Shown: positions 16,119 to 24,763, numbered from the stretch's first letter. The stretch: 36,412 bases of DNA from Bordetella parapertussis (GCA_945872335.1 CAMBZS010000008.1:1-36412), one strand, 5' to 3'. A program made the numbers and translations. Notes: generated by a model from the letters alone, not told the origin.

Positions 16119-17144
16119 ATGACCCGCTTCACCCCGTTCACGGCGCAGCATCGACCGTTCACCACGATGGCGCTGGCCGCCTCGGTGCTGGGACTCGGCC
16201 TGGCAGCCGCATCGCCCGCTGACGCACAAACCACGCCGGCTGCATTCCCTTCACGCAACCTCACGCTGGTGGTGCCTTTCCCCCCTGGCGGAGGTCCCGA
16301 TCTCGCCGCACGCGCAGTGGGGGAAAAGCTCACCGCCCGCCTGGGCAAGCCGGTTGTGGTCGAGAACAAGCCGGGCGCAGGCGCACTGATCGGCGCAGGA
16401 TTCGTAGCCAAGTCTGCAGCCGATGGCCACACCCTGCTGTTCACGCCCAACACCGTGGTCATCTCGCCCCATGTGCTGCCCGCTGGCGCAGGCGGTGGCG
16501 TCAATGTTGCCCGCGATCTGGTGCCCGTCATTGCACCCGCTGCCACCCCGCTCGTGCTGGTGGCGCACCCCTCATTGAACGCCACCCGCCTTCAGGACGC
16601 GCTCGATGCCGCGCGCAAGTCGCCTGGCCTTCCCTATGGCAGCGCGGGTAACGGCTCGCCCATGCACTTCGCTGGCGAAATGATGAAGCGCGCGGCCAAG
16701 GTCGATCTGCTGCACGTTCCCTACAAGGGCGTGGCGCCCTCGATCAACGCCGCGCACGGCGGCGAGGTGAAGCTGCTCTTTGTGGGCCTGGGTGGCGCGG
16801 TACCGCACATCAAGGCGGGCAAGCTCGTGCCGCTCGCGGTCACCGAGGCCAGGCGCTCCGACCTGCTGCCCGATGTACCCACCGCCACCGAGCAGGGTGT
16901 ACCCGGGGTGGAGGTCAACGCCTGGTACGGCGTCTTCGCCCCCCTTGCCACCCCGCAGGCCATCATCGATCAACTGAATGCCGAGATCAATGCGGTGATC
17001 GCCATGCCCGATGTCCGAACCCGGCTCTCGACCGCGGGGATCGAACCGCTGGGCGGGTCAGCGGCCGTGCTCGCGGGCTTCGTCAAAGCCGACAACGAGC
17101 GCTACAGCACGCTCGCGCGAGAATTGAAGATCAGCGCCGACTGA
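16119..17144 (+). CDS. Bug/TctC-family periplasmic solute receptor
   Basis: 341 residues with signal peptide (hydrophobic 15-32, cleavage after ADA near 36). The canonical Bug body follows: F-P-S-R-N-L-T-L-V-V-P-F-P-P-G-G-G-P-D, then VVVENKPGAGALIGAGFVAKS, HVPYKGVAPSINAAHGGEV and LLPDVPTATEQGVPG. These bind small carboxylates or amides in the periplasm. AGGAGA at 16109-16114 is a strong ribosome site just before ATG 16119. It is the last gene of the cupin-ThDP-SDR-monooxygenase set and presumably captures that pathway's substrate. No TctAB permease is nearby. Confidence 0.95.
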   Translation: MTRFTPFTAQHRPFTTMALAASVLGLGLAAASPADAQTTPAAFPSRNLTLVVPFPPGGGPDLAARAVGEKLTARLGKPVVVENKPGAGALIGAGFVAKSAADGHTLLFTPNTVVISPHVLPAGAGGGVNVARDLVPVIAPAATPLVLVAHPSLNATRLQDALDAARKSPGLPYGSAGNGSPMHFAGEMMKRAAKVDLLHVPYKGVAPSINAAHGGEVKLLFVGLGGAVPHIKAGKLVPLAVTEARRSDLLPDVPTATEQGVPGVEVNAWYGVFAPLATPQAIIDQLNAEINAVIAMPDVRTRLSTAGIEPLGGSAAVLAGFVKADNERYSTLARELKISAD

Positions 17145-17163
17145 CATTGAACGGTGCAGGCGC

Positions 17164-17217
17164 GGGCCCGGCAGCGCCCCGCGACGCCCGGGCCCCAACC
17201 GGCCCGCTCCCTGCGGG
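17164..17217. terminator. paired GC-rich hairpins between convergent genes
   Basis: GGGCCCGG (17164-17171) pairs perfectly with CCGGGCCC (17188-17195). A second hairpin, CCCGC-TCCCT-GCGGG, lies at 17203-17217. They fill the 85-base gap between the convergent Bug and VOC genes, as expected for a bidirectional terminator. There is no clean T-run directly after a stem. Confidence 0.4.
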
Positions 17218-17229
17218 ACTTTCGGGCAA

Positions 17230-18207
17230 TCAGGACGATGGTTTTTGACCCGCCCGCTCGGTCGCGAATTTGGCGGTGGGCGCATCGGCGTCTTTCTGGC
17301 GGCGCGTGGTGCCGTCAATGCCACCGGAAATGGCCCACTCCGCAAAGGCCGTGGGCCCGGGCGTAAATTCGCGCGGCGCCCAGGCATCGGTCAACTCGTC
17401 TTCGTCGGTGTTGTATTCGACCAGGCCGCCGCCGGGGCTGCGGAAATACCAGAAGATCGCCGAGGAGATCGGATGACGTCCCGGGCCAAGTTCGGTCTCC
17501 CAGCCACAGCGCGACATGTGCATTCCGCCCCCAAAGACCTCATGCACATCGCGTACGGTGAACGCCACATGGTTGAGACCTGCGCGACCATGCGGCAGCT
17601 GGAGCAGAAACAGGTCGTGATGGCCTGCGCGCGGCGCGCAGCGAAGAAATGATCCCCGGCCGGGATAACTGTCAGAGAGCACGAACCCGAATCGCTCGAT
17701 ATAAAACGACGTGACCGCCGCCAGGTCGGCCACAAAGAACACAACATGGCCCACTTCGATCGGCGCCGCGCGTTCGTAGGCAGGGCTCGCCTGATCCACA
17801 CGACTGCGCTCACTCCAGGTGTTGGTGCGCGCGCACACCACCTCCACCGGACGCTTGCGCGTGACCTGGACCCGAACCGCCAACCCGCTGGGATCGGTAC
17901 AGCCCACCCGATCGCTGGTATCCATAAAGCCTGGGGCGCCTTGCAGCCGCTCACGAAAGCGCTGGAGCAGGGCTGCGCTCTCCACGGCCCAGACCACTTC
18001 GCGCACAGTCGGGTCTGGTTCGATCCCCGCAGGGAGTCCGGGTGTGTCGGAGGCCACCACAACCACGCGGCAGCCGTTGAGCGTCTCGAACACCAGACGA
18101 CCGGTGTCCTCGCCCACCAGCGTGAGGCCCCAGTCGGAAAAAAACTGTCGGCAGCGCACCAGATCGGTGGCGCCGTAAGTGACCTCGTCGATCCCCTGAA
18201 GATTCAT
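17230..18207 (-). CDS. VOC-family extradiol-dioxygenase-like protein
   Basis: 325 residues made of two vicinal-oxygen-chelate modules, the architecture of type I extradiol ring-cleavage dioxygenases. The C-terminal module has the full 2-His-1-Glu iron site: His154 (E-V-G-H-V-V-F-F-V), His213 (G-L-N-H-V-A-F-T-V) and Glu264 (G-L-V-E-Y). The N-terminal module is degenerate at these positions, as in true extradiol enzymes. R-H-P-I-S-S-A-I-F-W-Y-F (244-255) resembles the conserved R-H... region near the active site. A 40-residue polar tail follows. Translation is open from a TTG at 18222 and ATG 18219; ATG 18207 fits the domain start best. It converges on the cupin operon, whose monooxygenase could supply a dihydroxylated ring. 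It lies 137 bases downstream of the acyl-CoA dehydrogenase on the same strand. Substrate unknown. Confidence 0.85.
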   Translation of the reverse strand: MNLQGIDEVTYGATDLVRCRQFFSDWGLTLVGEDTGRLVFETLNGCRVVVVASDTPGLPAGIEPDPTVREVVWAVESAALLQRFRERLQGAPGFMDTSDRVGCTDPSGLAVRVQVTRKRPVEVVCARTNTWSERSRVDQASPAYERAAPIEVGHVVFFVADLAAVTSFYIERFGFVLSDSYPGRGSFLRCAPRAGHHDLFLLQLPHGRAGLNHVAFTVRDVHEVFGGGMHMSRCGWETELGPGRHPISSAIFWYFRSPGGGLVEYNTDEDELTDAWAPREFTPGPTAFAEWAISGGIDGTTRRQKDADAPTAKFATERAGQKPSS

Positions 18208-18344
18208 CGGTGGTTCCATCAAACATGGGTTGAGTCAAAGCGGGCACTGGCTCGCGCCCGATCAAACGCGGTTCCAATCGAAAGCATAGCGAAAACCGCG
18301 CGCCGCGCATGCGCCCTGCCCCTTCATTGATCGTCGACCGCCCC

Positions 18345-20168
18345 TCAATCGATCCGGAAACACGCCCGATCCATTTTCATGAGCGAGCGGGTCGGCGCAA
18401 GCGCAGTCCGCAGATGCGCGTCGGCACGCGGCAGCATGCGCTCAAAATAGAACTCGGCACAATCCAGTTTCGCCTGGTAGAAGGCACTGGGCTGCTGACC
18501 CGAACCGCTTGCCAGCAGATGCTCGGCACGGCGTGCCTGCAACGCCCAGAAGTGGGCCATCATGATGTAGCCCGATGCCATCAGGTAATCGACGCTCGCG
18601 GCGCCCACGGCCTCGCGGTCGGCCTTGGCACGCACCATGAGCCGAATGGTGAGCCAGTTCCACTGCAGCGCCCGCTTCACCAGCTCACGCGACTGTCGGC
18701 CCGGCGCGCCGCGCCCAAGCAGATGAGGCCTTGCCTGCGAAATCATCTTGCGGGTGAAGTCGCGAACGCAGGCGCCGCGCGTGGCGAGCAGCACCTTGCG
18801 CCCCAGCAGATCGAGCGCCTGAATACCGGTCGTGCCCTCGTAGAGCGTGGCCACGCTCGCATCGCGCACGATCTGCTCCATGCCGTGTTCGCGGATGTAG
18901 CCGTGGCCGCCGTAAATCTGTACACCCAGCTGCGCGGCCTCCAGACCCATCTCGGTGAGGAACCCTTTGAGAATCGGCGTGTAAAACCCGAGTTCCTCAT
19001 CGAGCCGCTTGCAGGTGGCCGCGTCACCGGCCCGGCTGGCGTCAAACATCCGGTCAGCGATCTGCGCCGCGGCGTACACCATCGCACGCCCGCCCTCGGC
19101 AATCGCCTTCTGGGTGAGCAACATCCTGCGGACATCCGGATGCCAGATCAGCGCGTCAGCCACCTGTTCCGGCTCTTTCGTGCCGGACAGTGCGCGCATG
19201 GAGCGTCGGGTCTGGGCATAGGCAAGCGCTCCCTGAAACGACTGCTCGGCATGCGCGACGCCCTGGATCGCGGTCCCGATACGGGCCGTGTTCATGAAAG
19301 TGAACATGGCTTCCAGACCCTTGTTCGGCTCGCCAATCAGGAAGCCCTCGGCCTGTTCGAAATTGAGTAGCGCAGTCGCACTCGCTGCAATGCCCATCTT
19401 GTGTTCGATCGAGCCGCAAATCACCGAATTCCGCTTGCCCAGGCTGCCGTCGTCGTTGACGCACACCTTGGGCACCAGAAAGAGCGAAATACCCCGTGTG
19501 CCGCGCGGCGCGTCGGGCAAGCGCGCGAGCACGATATGGATGATGTTGTCGGTCAGATCATGTTCACCACTGGAGATGAAGATCTTGGTGCCGGTGAGCG
19601 CGAAGCGACCATCGCCCAAAGGAAGCGCGCGGGTCCTGACCTGGCCCAGGTCCGAGCCACATTGCGGTTCGGTGAGGCACATCGTGCCGGTCCAGCGCCC
19701 GCTCACAAGCGAGGGCAGATAGCGTTGCTTCACCTCGTCGCTGCCGTACTGCATGAGCGTCGCAATGCAGCCCACGCTCAGGCCCGGATACATGGCAAAG
19801 GCCCAGTTGGCCGCGCCCATCATCTCGGTCTTCAGAAGATTCATCGACATGGGCAGTCCCTGCCCGCCGTATTCGGTTGGAAACGACAGGCTCTGCCACC
19901 CTCCGTCAACGAACTGCCGATAGGCCTCTCGAAAGCCGGTTGGGGTGCGTACCCGCCCGTCCTCGAACACGCAGCCCTCGCGATCGCCCACTGCGTTGAG
20001 TGGCGCCAGCACCTGTTCGCAATAGTCGGCAGCGGCCTCAAGGATGGCGTTGATCACCTCCGGGGACGCATCGTCTCCGCCCGCCAGATCGCGGTAATGC
20101 GAGGCGTAGTCAAACACCTCGTTCATGAGGAATCGCATGTCGCGCAATGGCACCCGGTAGTCGGGCAT
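18345..20168 (-). CDS. long-form acyl-CoA dehydrogenase (FadE5/DmdC-like)
   Basis: 607 residues, an FAD flavoenzyme that oxidises acyl-CoA to 2-enoyl-CoA. The N-terminus MPDYRVPLRDMRFLMNEV is typical of the 590-610-residue class with an extra C-terminal helical domain. FAD/substrate segments MCLTEPQCGSDLG and TKIFISSGEHDLTDN are present. Y-G-G-H-G-Y-I-R-E-H-G leads to the catalytic base Glu444 in T-L-Y-E-G-T-T-G-I-Q. The class includes mycobacterial FadE5 and DmdC (methylmercaptopropionyl-CoA dehydrogenase); chain-length preference cannot be read by eye. It starts 3 bases after the thiolase stop, so both are almost certainly in one transcript with maoC and the two-domain fabG. Confidence 0.95.
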   Translation of the reverse strand: MPDYRVPLRDMRFLMNEVFDYASHYRDLAGGDDASPEVINAILEAAADYCEQVLAPLNAVGDREGCVFEDGRVRTPTGFREAYRQFVDGGWQSLSFPTEYGGQGLPMSMNLLKTEMMGAANWAFAMYPGLSVGCIATLMQYGSDEVKQRYLPSLVSGRWTGTMCLTEPQCGSDLGQVRTRALPLGDGRFALTGTKIFISSGEHDLTDNIIHIVLARLPDAPRGTRGISLFLVPKVCVNDDGSLGKRNSVICGSIEHKMGIAASATALLNFEQAEGFLIGEPNKGLEAMFTFMNTARIGTAIQGVAHAEQSFQGALAYAQTRRSMRALSGTKEPEQVADALIWHPDVRRMLLTQKAIAEGGRAMVYAAAQIADRMFDASRAGDAATCKRLDEELGFYTPILKGFLTEMGLEAAQLGVQIYGGHGYIREHGMEQIVRDASVATLYEGTTGIQALDLLGRKVLLATRGACVRDFTRKMISQARPHLLGRGAPGRQSRELVKRALQWNWLTIRLMVRAKADREAVGAASVDYLMASGYIMMAHFWALQARRAEHLLASGSGQQPSAFYQAKLDCAEFYFERMLPRADAHLRTALAPTRSLMKMDRACFRID

Positions 20169-20171
20169 GAT

Positions 20172-21506
20172 TCAACGCTCCAGTATCGCGACCACACCCT
20201 GGCCGCCCGCCGCACACACCGAGATCAGGCCCCGGCCCGATCCATTCTGAGCGAGCATTTTGGCGAGCGCCGCCACAATGCGCCCGCCGGTTGCCGCAAA
20301 CGGGTGACCGGTTGCGAGCGAGCCCCCGCGCACATTGAGCCTCGCCAGGTCGATGGCGCCCAGCGGTTGCTCCAGCCCCAGGCGCTCCCGACAGAACCGG
20401 GGATCCTCCCAGGCCTTGAGCGTGCACAGTACCTGCGCCGCGAAAGCCTCGTGGATCTCGTAAAAATCGAAGTCCTGCAGCGAAAGGCCCGCCCGGGCAA
20501 GCATGCGGGGGACCGCATAGGCAGGCGCCATGAGCAGGCCCTCCGCACCCTCCGATTCATCTGCCTGCGGATCCAGCGGTCCAGCGGGCGCCCGCCCGAC
20601 AAAGTCCACCGCCGCCACCTCGCACTGGGTGATCCACGCGAGGACGGGAAGGCCCCGGGCGGCCGCCCACGCCTCGCTCGCCAGCAGCACAACCGAAGCG
20701 CCGTCAGTCAGCGGCGTTGAATTCCCAGCCGACAGTGTCCCCGATCCCGCGCATACCTTCCGGTCGAACACAGGCTTGAGCGCGGCGAGTTGCTCGGCAG
20801 AAAGCCCAACCCGCAGATTGTTGTCCTGGCGCAGGCCGTTGAAAGGCGTCATCAGATCGGTAAAAAAACCGTCGTCGTAGGCCTTCGCCAGTTGTTGGTG
20901 GCTGTGTAGCGCGAGCTCATCCTGGGCGTCGCGCGAAACGCCCCAGCGGCGCGCCATCAACTCTGCATGCTCACCCATCGAAAGTCCGGTTCGCGGCTCA
21001 GCGTTTCTGGGCAGCGACGGCCTGAAGAACTGGTCTGGCCGAAGTTTCAAGAGCGCCCGCAACCGCTGCAGCGTGGTTCGGGCGCGTGACAGTTCAAGCA
21101 GCGCGAGGCGCAGGCGTTCGTTGAGCGCAATCGGTGCATCCGAGGTGGTATCCACCCCACCTGCCACGCCGCATTCGATTTGGCCCAGAGCGATCTTGTT
21201 GGCGACCAGAATCGTCGCCTCCAGTCCGGTGCCGCAGGCCTGCTGGAGGTCAAACGCGGGGGTCTGGGCCGACAGCGTGGTCGAGAGCACGCTTTCGCGC
21301 ACCAGATTGAAATCGCGCGAGTGCTTCATCACCGCACCCGCCACCACCTCGCCCAACCGCTCACCATGTAGACCAAATCGATCGACCAGTCCCTGGATCG
21401 TGGCAGTGAGCATCTGCTGGTTGGAGGAACTTGCATACGCCGTGCCGGAGCGTGCAAATGGAATACGGTTTCCCCCCAGAACAGCGACCCGACGAATACT
21501 GGACAT
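20172..21506 (-). CDS. acetyl-CoA C-acyltransferase (FadI/FadA2-type thiolase)
   Basis: 444 residues. The enzyme cleaves 3-oxoacyl-CoA or condenses acyl-CoAs. The nucleophilic cysteine is Cys91 in L-Q-Q-A-C-G-T-G-L-E. H-E-A-F-A replaces the N-E-A-F-A of classic thiolases, as in FadI and trifunctional beta subunits. G-H-P with His401 and the acid/base Cys431 in S-V-C-A-A-G-G-Q-G complete the active site. The frame is open to 21620, but ATG 21506 begins at the domain start (MSSIRRVAVLGG) and follows GAGGG, so it is chosen. It lies 28 bases after maoC. Confidence 0.95.
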   Translation of the reverse strand: MSSIRRVAVLGGNRIPFARSGTAYASSSNQQMLTATIQGLVDRFGLHGERLGEVVAGAVMKHSRDFNLVRESVLSTTLSAQTPAFDLQQACGTGLEATILVANKIALGQIECGVAGGVDTTSDAPIALNERLRLALLELSRARTTLQRLRALLKLRPDQFFRPSLPRNAEPRTGLSMGEHAELMARRWGVSRDAQDELALHSHQQLAKAYDDGFFTDLMTPFNGLRQDNNLRVGLSAEQLAALKPVFDRKVCAGSGTLSAGNSTPLTDGASVVLLASEAWAAARGLPVLAWITQCEVAAVDFVGRAPAGPLDPQADESEGAEGLLMAPAYAVPRMLARAGLSLQDFDFYEIHEAFAAQVLCTLKAWEDPRFCRERLGLEQPLGAIDLARLNVRGGSLATGHPFAATGGRIVAALAKMLAQNGSGRGLISVCAAGGQGVVAILER

Positions 21507-21534
21507 GCTCACCCTCTGAAAGAAGCGGCGCGGA

Positions 21535-22425
21535 TCATAGCCGCGCCCCCGTCCAAAGCGATCGGAAGTGAACGCGCTCGCCTTCCGCATCACGAAGCTC
21601 GAACCGCAGGCGCCCTTCATCCCCAGCCACCCAGAGCGAGGGCTGCGCGGGCAACATCAGCGGCGCCATGAACCGTGTATCGAGCACCGAACGCCCACCC
21701 GCGATACTGGGGCCCAGCTGCGCCACCGCCCGCGCCTGCGACCACAAGCCGTGTGCGATCGCCCTGCGAAAGCCAAACAGCTTCGCGGTGAGCGGCCACA
21801 GATGGATCGGATTGAAGTCGCCCGACAGCCGCGCGTACCGGCGTCCGGTGTCCGCCGCCACCGGGATCGAGGCAATCTGCTCGAGCGGCGGCGCGTCGAC
21901 CACGGCGGCAGGCCCATCCGATGCCGCAACGTCAAAGGCGGGTCCCACCGGATGCGTCACGCCTCGTCGAAGCAGCGTCTGCGTGGCGATCCATACCGGC
22001 ACGCCTGCCCGCAAGACGTGTATCTCAACCGTAAACACCTGGCCCTTGGGATGGGCAAACAACTGCCCTGTGCAGACTTCGACCCGCAGCACGTCGCCGA
22101 TCGCAATCGACTCCCGCTGCTCGATACGGTTGCCAAGGTGGATCAACCCGAGCACCGGCCAGGGGCAGTCATCCGAGGCCAGATAGTCGAGGACGAGCGA
22201 AAAACCGAGCAGCTGCGGGTAGGTCAGCGGCACCGCGCTGTCCGCAGGAAAACCGCATAGCCGGCGGTAGGTGTCGACGTGCTGCGCCTGCACGCCCACC
22301 TCCGGCAGCACGCGTCTGACCGCCGTCAGCGTATCGACCGAAGGCGCCCGTTTGAAAGCGGTTGCAGCGACTCGCAGCAAGAGCGGCCAGGCTCCGGGTG
22401 GACGATCGAACGCAAGTTGCTTCAA
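21535..22425 (-). CDS. MaoC-like (R)-specific enoyl-CoA/ACP hydratase
   Basis: 296 residues with double-hotdog layout: an N-terminal degenerate hotdog and a C-terminal hydratase-2 motif. The motif is R-Y-A-R-L-S-G-D-F-N-P-I-H (197-208) followed by A-I-A-H-G-L-W, giving the catalytic Asp203/His208 pair. It hydrates 2-enoyl thioesters to (R)-3-hydroxyacyl thioesters, which the neighbouring FabG-type reductase can use. The start is a TTG at 22425: AGGAGG lies 9 bases upstream (22435-22440), and no ATG occurs near the domain start. Twenty-seven bases separate it from the fabG-like gene. It resembles mycobacterial HtdX/HtdY. Confidence 0.9.
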   Translation of the reverse strand: MKQLAFDRPPGAWPLLLRVAATAFKRAPSVDTLTAVRRVLPEVGVQAQHVDTYRRLCGFPADSAVPLTYPQLLGFSLVLDYLASDDCPWPVLGLIHLGNRIEQRESIAIGDVLRVEVCTGQLFAHPKGQVFTVEIHVLRAGVPVWIATQTLLRRGVTHPVGPAFDVAASDGPAAVVDAPPLEQIASIPVAADTGRRYARLSGDFNPIHLWPLTAKLFGFRRAIAHGLWSQARAVAQLGPSIAGGRSVLDTRFMAPLMLPAQPSLWVAGDEGRLRFELRDAEGERVHFRSLWTGARL

Positions 22426-22452
22426 CAGCCTCTCCCTCCTGCCCTGTGCATG

Positions 22453-23862
22453 TCAGGCCCCAAGCAGACTCTGGCCGCACACCCGCAGCACCTGCCCGTT
22501 GACACCGGCCGCAGCCGGGCTCGCGAGCCAGGACACCGCCTCCGCCACGTCGATCGTTTGCCCGCCCTGAGACATTGCATTCATTCGCCGCCCCGCCTCG
22601 CGAATTGCAAACGGAATGGCAGCGGTCATCGCAGTCTCAATGAAACCAGGCGCCACCGCATTGATAGCCATCGAACGATTGGCAAACGCTGCGGCATGGC
22701 TGTTCACCAGCCCGATCAATCCCGCTTTGGAGAACGCGTAGTTGGTCTGCCCGGCGTTCCCCGCGATTCCGGAAATCGACGACAGACAGACGATGCGAGC
22801 GCCGGCATTGAGGGCCCCGGCATCGAGCAGCGCGTCATTGATCCGAGCCGGCGCCTGCAGGTTGACTGCCACGACTTGCTGCCAGAGCTCAGGCCGCATC
22901 CGCGCGATGGTCCGATCGCGCGTGATGCCGGCGTTATGAACGACGCCATCCCAGCCGCCCATGTCTGCCGCCAGGGCTGCCAGGTCGGCGGGTGCATGAG
23001 CCGCGGTGATATCGAGCGCCACTGCCTGGGCACCGAGCCGGCTCGCCACAGTGTCAAGCGCCGCCTCCGCCTGCGGCACATCGAGGCAGACCAGCCGCGC
23101 GCCATCGCGGGCGAGCACCCCGGCTATTGCCTCGCCGATTCCTCGCGAGGCACCCGTGACGAGGACTGTCCGACCGGCGAGCGGGTGTTGCCAGTCGAGC
23201 CCGGCGCCCTGCCAATCCCCAGGGGCTGCCAGGGTAATCACCTGCCCCGACACATAGGCGCTCCGAGGCGAAAGCAGAAACCTGAGCGCGCCTTCGAGCG
23301 CCGGTTCCGCGCCCTGGTTAATCCGTACAAGCTGTACAGCAATGCCGCGTCGCGCCTCGCGCGCAACCGACCGCATCAGCCCTTCGAGCGCCTGTTGAAC
23401 GACCGCCTGGCCCGGGTTCACGCAACCCCCGGGGGGCCGCCCGAGAAGCACGATCCGCCCGCTCGGTCGTACCGAGCGAATCGCGTCGTGGAGGTAGTGA
23501 TAGAGAGGTTCGGCATCCGCGACATCGCACAGGCCAGTGCCATCGAACACGAGCGCATCGACCCGCGTGCCTGGGGCATCGCCAACGGCCCAGCGCCCGG
23601 ACATCAGCCCGGCTGCATTGGCGATCGCAGTCCACTGCGGAAGACTGTCATGCGCAAGCGTCTTTGCCTGCATGGACGCAAACGAAGCGACCAGCGAATC
23701 GAGCAGGGCCGGTTGGGGACCCGCCCCCACCAGCACCTCACCGTCGAGCACGGGCTGGTGACGGCTGAATCGGCGCAGGGGCAGCGGCTGTGGCAGGCCC
23801 AGGACCGAAGTGATGACCGAGCCCAACCGGGAGTTCGCAAAGTTCAGGTAAGCGTCAGACAT
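22453..23862 (-). CDS. high-molecular-weight FabG-type 3-oxoacyl-thioester reductase
   Basis: 469 residues in two Rossmann-like halves, as in mycobacterial FabG4. The N-terminal half (to about 220) is a flavodoxin-like, cofactor-poor SDR remnant ending in S-G-Q-V-I-T-L. The C-terminal half is a canonical SDR with T-G-A-S-R-G-I-G (236-243), H-N-A-G and an intact Ser362-Tyr375-Lys379 triad (S-S-I-S-G ... N-Y-A-F-S-K). It reduces 3-oxoacyl-CoA/ACP or oxidises the reverse, in step with MaoC. It is first in the minus-strand four-gene acyl-CoA cluster and is divergent from the SDR at 23999. AGGA precedes the ATG by about 10 bases. Its normal active site contrasts with the three degenerate SDRs in this window. 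Confidence 0.93.
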   Translation of the reverse strand: MSDAYLNFANSRLGSVITSVLGLPQPLPLRRFSRHQPVLDGEVLVGAGPQPALLDSLVASFASMQAKTLAHDSLPQWTAIANAAGLMSGRWAVGDAPGTRVDALVFDGTGLCDVADAEPLYHYLHDAIRSVRPSGRIVLLGRPPGGCVNPGQAVVQQALEGLMRSVAREARRGIAVQLVRINQGAEPALEGALRFLLSPRSAYVSGQVITLAAPGDWQGAGLDWQHPLAGRTVLVTGASRGIGEAIAGVLARDGARLVCLDVPQAEAALDTVASRLGAQAVALDITAAHAPADLAALAADMGGWDGVVHNAGITRDRTIARMRPELWQQVVAVNLQAPARINDALLDAGALNAGARIVCLSSISGIAGNAGQTNYAFSKAGLIGLVNSHAAAFANRSMAINAVAPGFIETAMTAAIPFAIREAGRRMNAMSQGGQTIDVAEAVSWLASPAAAGVNGQVLRVCGQSLLGA

Positions 23863-23998
23863 GGGGAAACGTCCTGTGGGGGAGCCATGCTACCCCGCCC
23901 GCCAGCACGATCCGCGAAACCCCGGGCCCCGACCAGCGGAACTTCAGGGCATCATCGCGCACCAGGCTGCAGTCGCCCTTCTCCATTCAAGGACTCCC

Positions 23999-24763
23999 AT
24001 GGATCTCAAACTCGCTGGCAAAACCGTGATGATCACCGGCGGCTCCAAAGGCATCGGCGCCTCGTGCGCCTGGTCATTTGCGGCGGAAGGTTGCGGGCTG
24101 AAGCTCGTGGCCCGCAACGGCGACGCCCTGCAGGCGCTCGCTCGGCAGATCGAGGCGGCGCACAGGGTCAAGGTGGACACCCACGCGCTCGACCTCCGCG
24201 CCCCTGCCGACCTGGCGCGCGCCGCCACCCTCTGCAGCGACCTGGATATTCTGGTAAACAATGCGGGCGACATTCCAGCGGGCTCACTCGACCGCCTGGA
24301 TGACCCCGCCTGGCGGCATGCCTGGGAACTGAAGGTGTTTTCCTATATTTCACTTTCGCGCGCAGCGTTTGTGGCCATGCGGGACCGCGGCCAGGGGGTG
24401 ATCACCAACGTGATCGGCATGGCGGCCGAGCGGCCAACCTTCGAATACATCTGCGGGGCCAGCGCCAACGCCGGGCTGGCAGCCTTCACCAAGGCGCTCG
24501 GACAGGGCTCGCTCAAGCATGGCGTACGGGTGATGGGCGTCCACCCGCCCTCCACCCGCACCGAGCGGATCGACACCATCCAGCGCGGGCTGGCCAAACA
24601 GCACTACGGCGATGAATCGCGCGTTGACGACCTGTTCCGAGACAAACTCGCCACCCCGGCGATCGATCCCGAGCAGGTCGCCGACGCGGTGGTTTATCTG
24701 TCGTCCCCCCGCGCGAGCCAGCTGACTGGCATTGTGATGAATCTGGGCATGGTGAACGGATGA
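23999..24763 (+). CDS. SDR-fold protein lacking the whole Ser-Tyr-Lys triad
   Basis: 254 residues. The cofactor-binding half is canonical: T-G-G-S-K-G-I-G (13-20), D-I-L-V-N-N-A-G (83-90). In exact register the catalytic positions are Gly140 (for Ser), Gly153 (for Tyr) and Asn157 (for Lys), within N-V-I-G-M-A-A-E-R-P and E-Y-I-C-G-A-S-A-N-A-G-L. The fold is otherwise complete to LTGIVMNLGMVNG. I believe a broad proteobacterial SDR subfamily carries similar Y-I-x-G-S-x-x-N-A-A-L motifs, so this is probably a conserved variant rather than decay. Tyr150 could be a substitute acid. AAGGA at 23989-23993 sets the start; the longer open frame from 23861 is not needed. It is divergent from the two-domain fabG. 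Reaction unknown. Confidence 0.88.
   Translation: MDLKLAGKTVMITGGSKGIGASCAWSFAAEGCGLKLVARNGDALQALARQIEAAHRVKVDTHALDLRAPADLARAATLCSDLDILVNNAGDIPAGSLDRLDDPAWRHAWELKVFSYISLSRAAFVAMRDRGQGVITNVIGMAAERPTFEYICGASANAGLAAFTKALGQGSLKHGVRVMGVHPPSTRTERIDTIQRGLAKQHYGDESRVDDLFRDKLATPAIDPEQVADAVVYLSSPRASQLTGIVMNLGMVNG

Noticed and set aside
18305-18314. GCGCATGCGC palindrome upstream of the VOC gene
   Set aside because: Short GC palindromes are frequent by chance here, and no promoter boxes flank it.
18309-20720. Two plus-strand open frames (353 and 439 codons) antisense to the acyl-CoA dehydrogenase and thiolase
   Set aside because: No recognisable domain and no ribosome site; they mirror strongly conserved minus-strand enzymes.
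22279-24303. Plus-strand open frame of 674 codons antisense to the maoC and fabG-like genes
   Set aside because: Its translation is Arg/Pro/His-rich without any family motif, and it covers two well-supported minus-strand genes. GC-rich codon bias makes long empty frames on the opposite strand.
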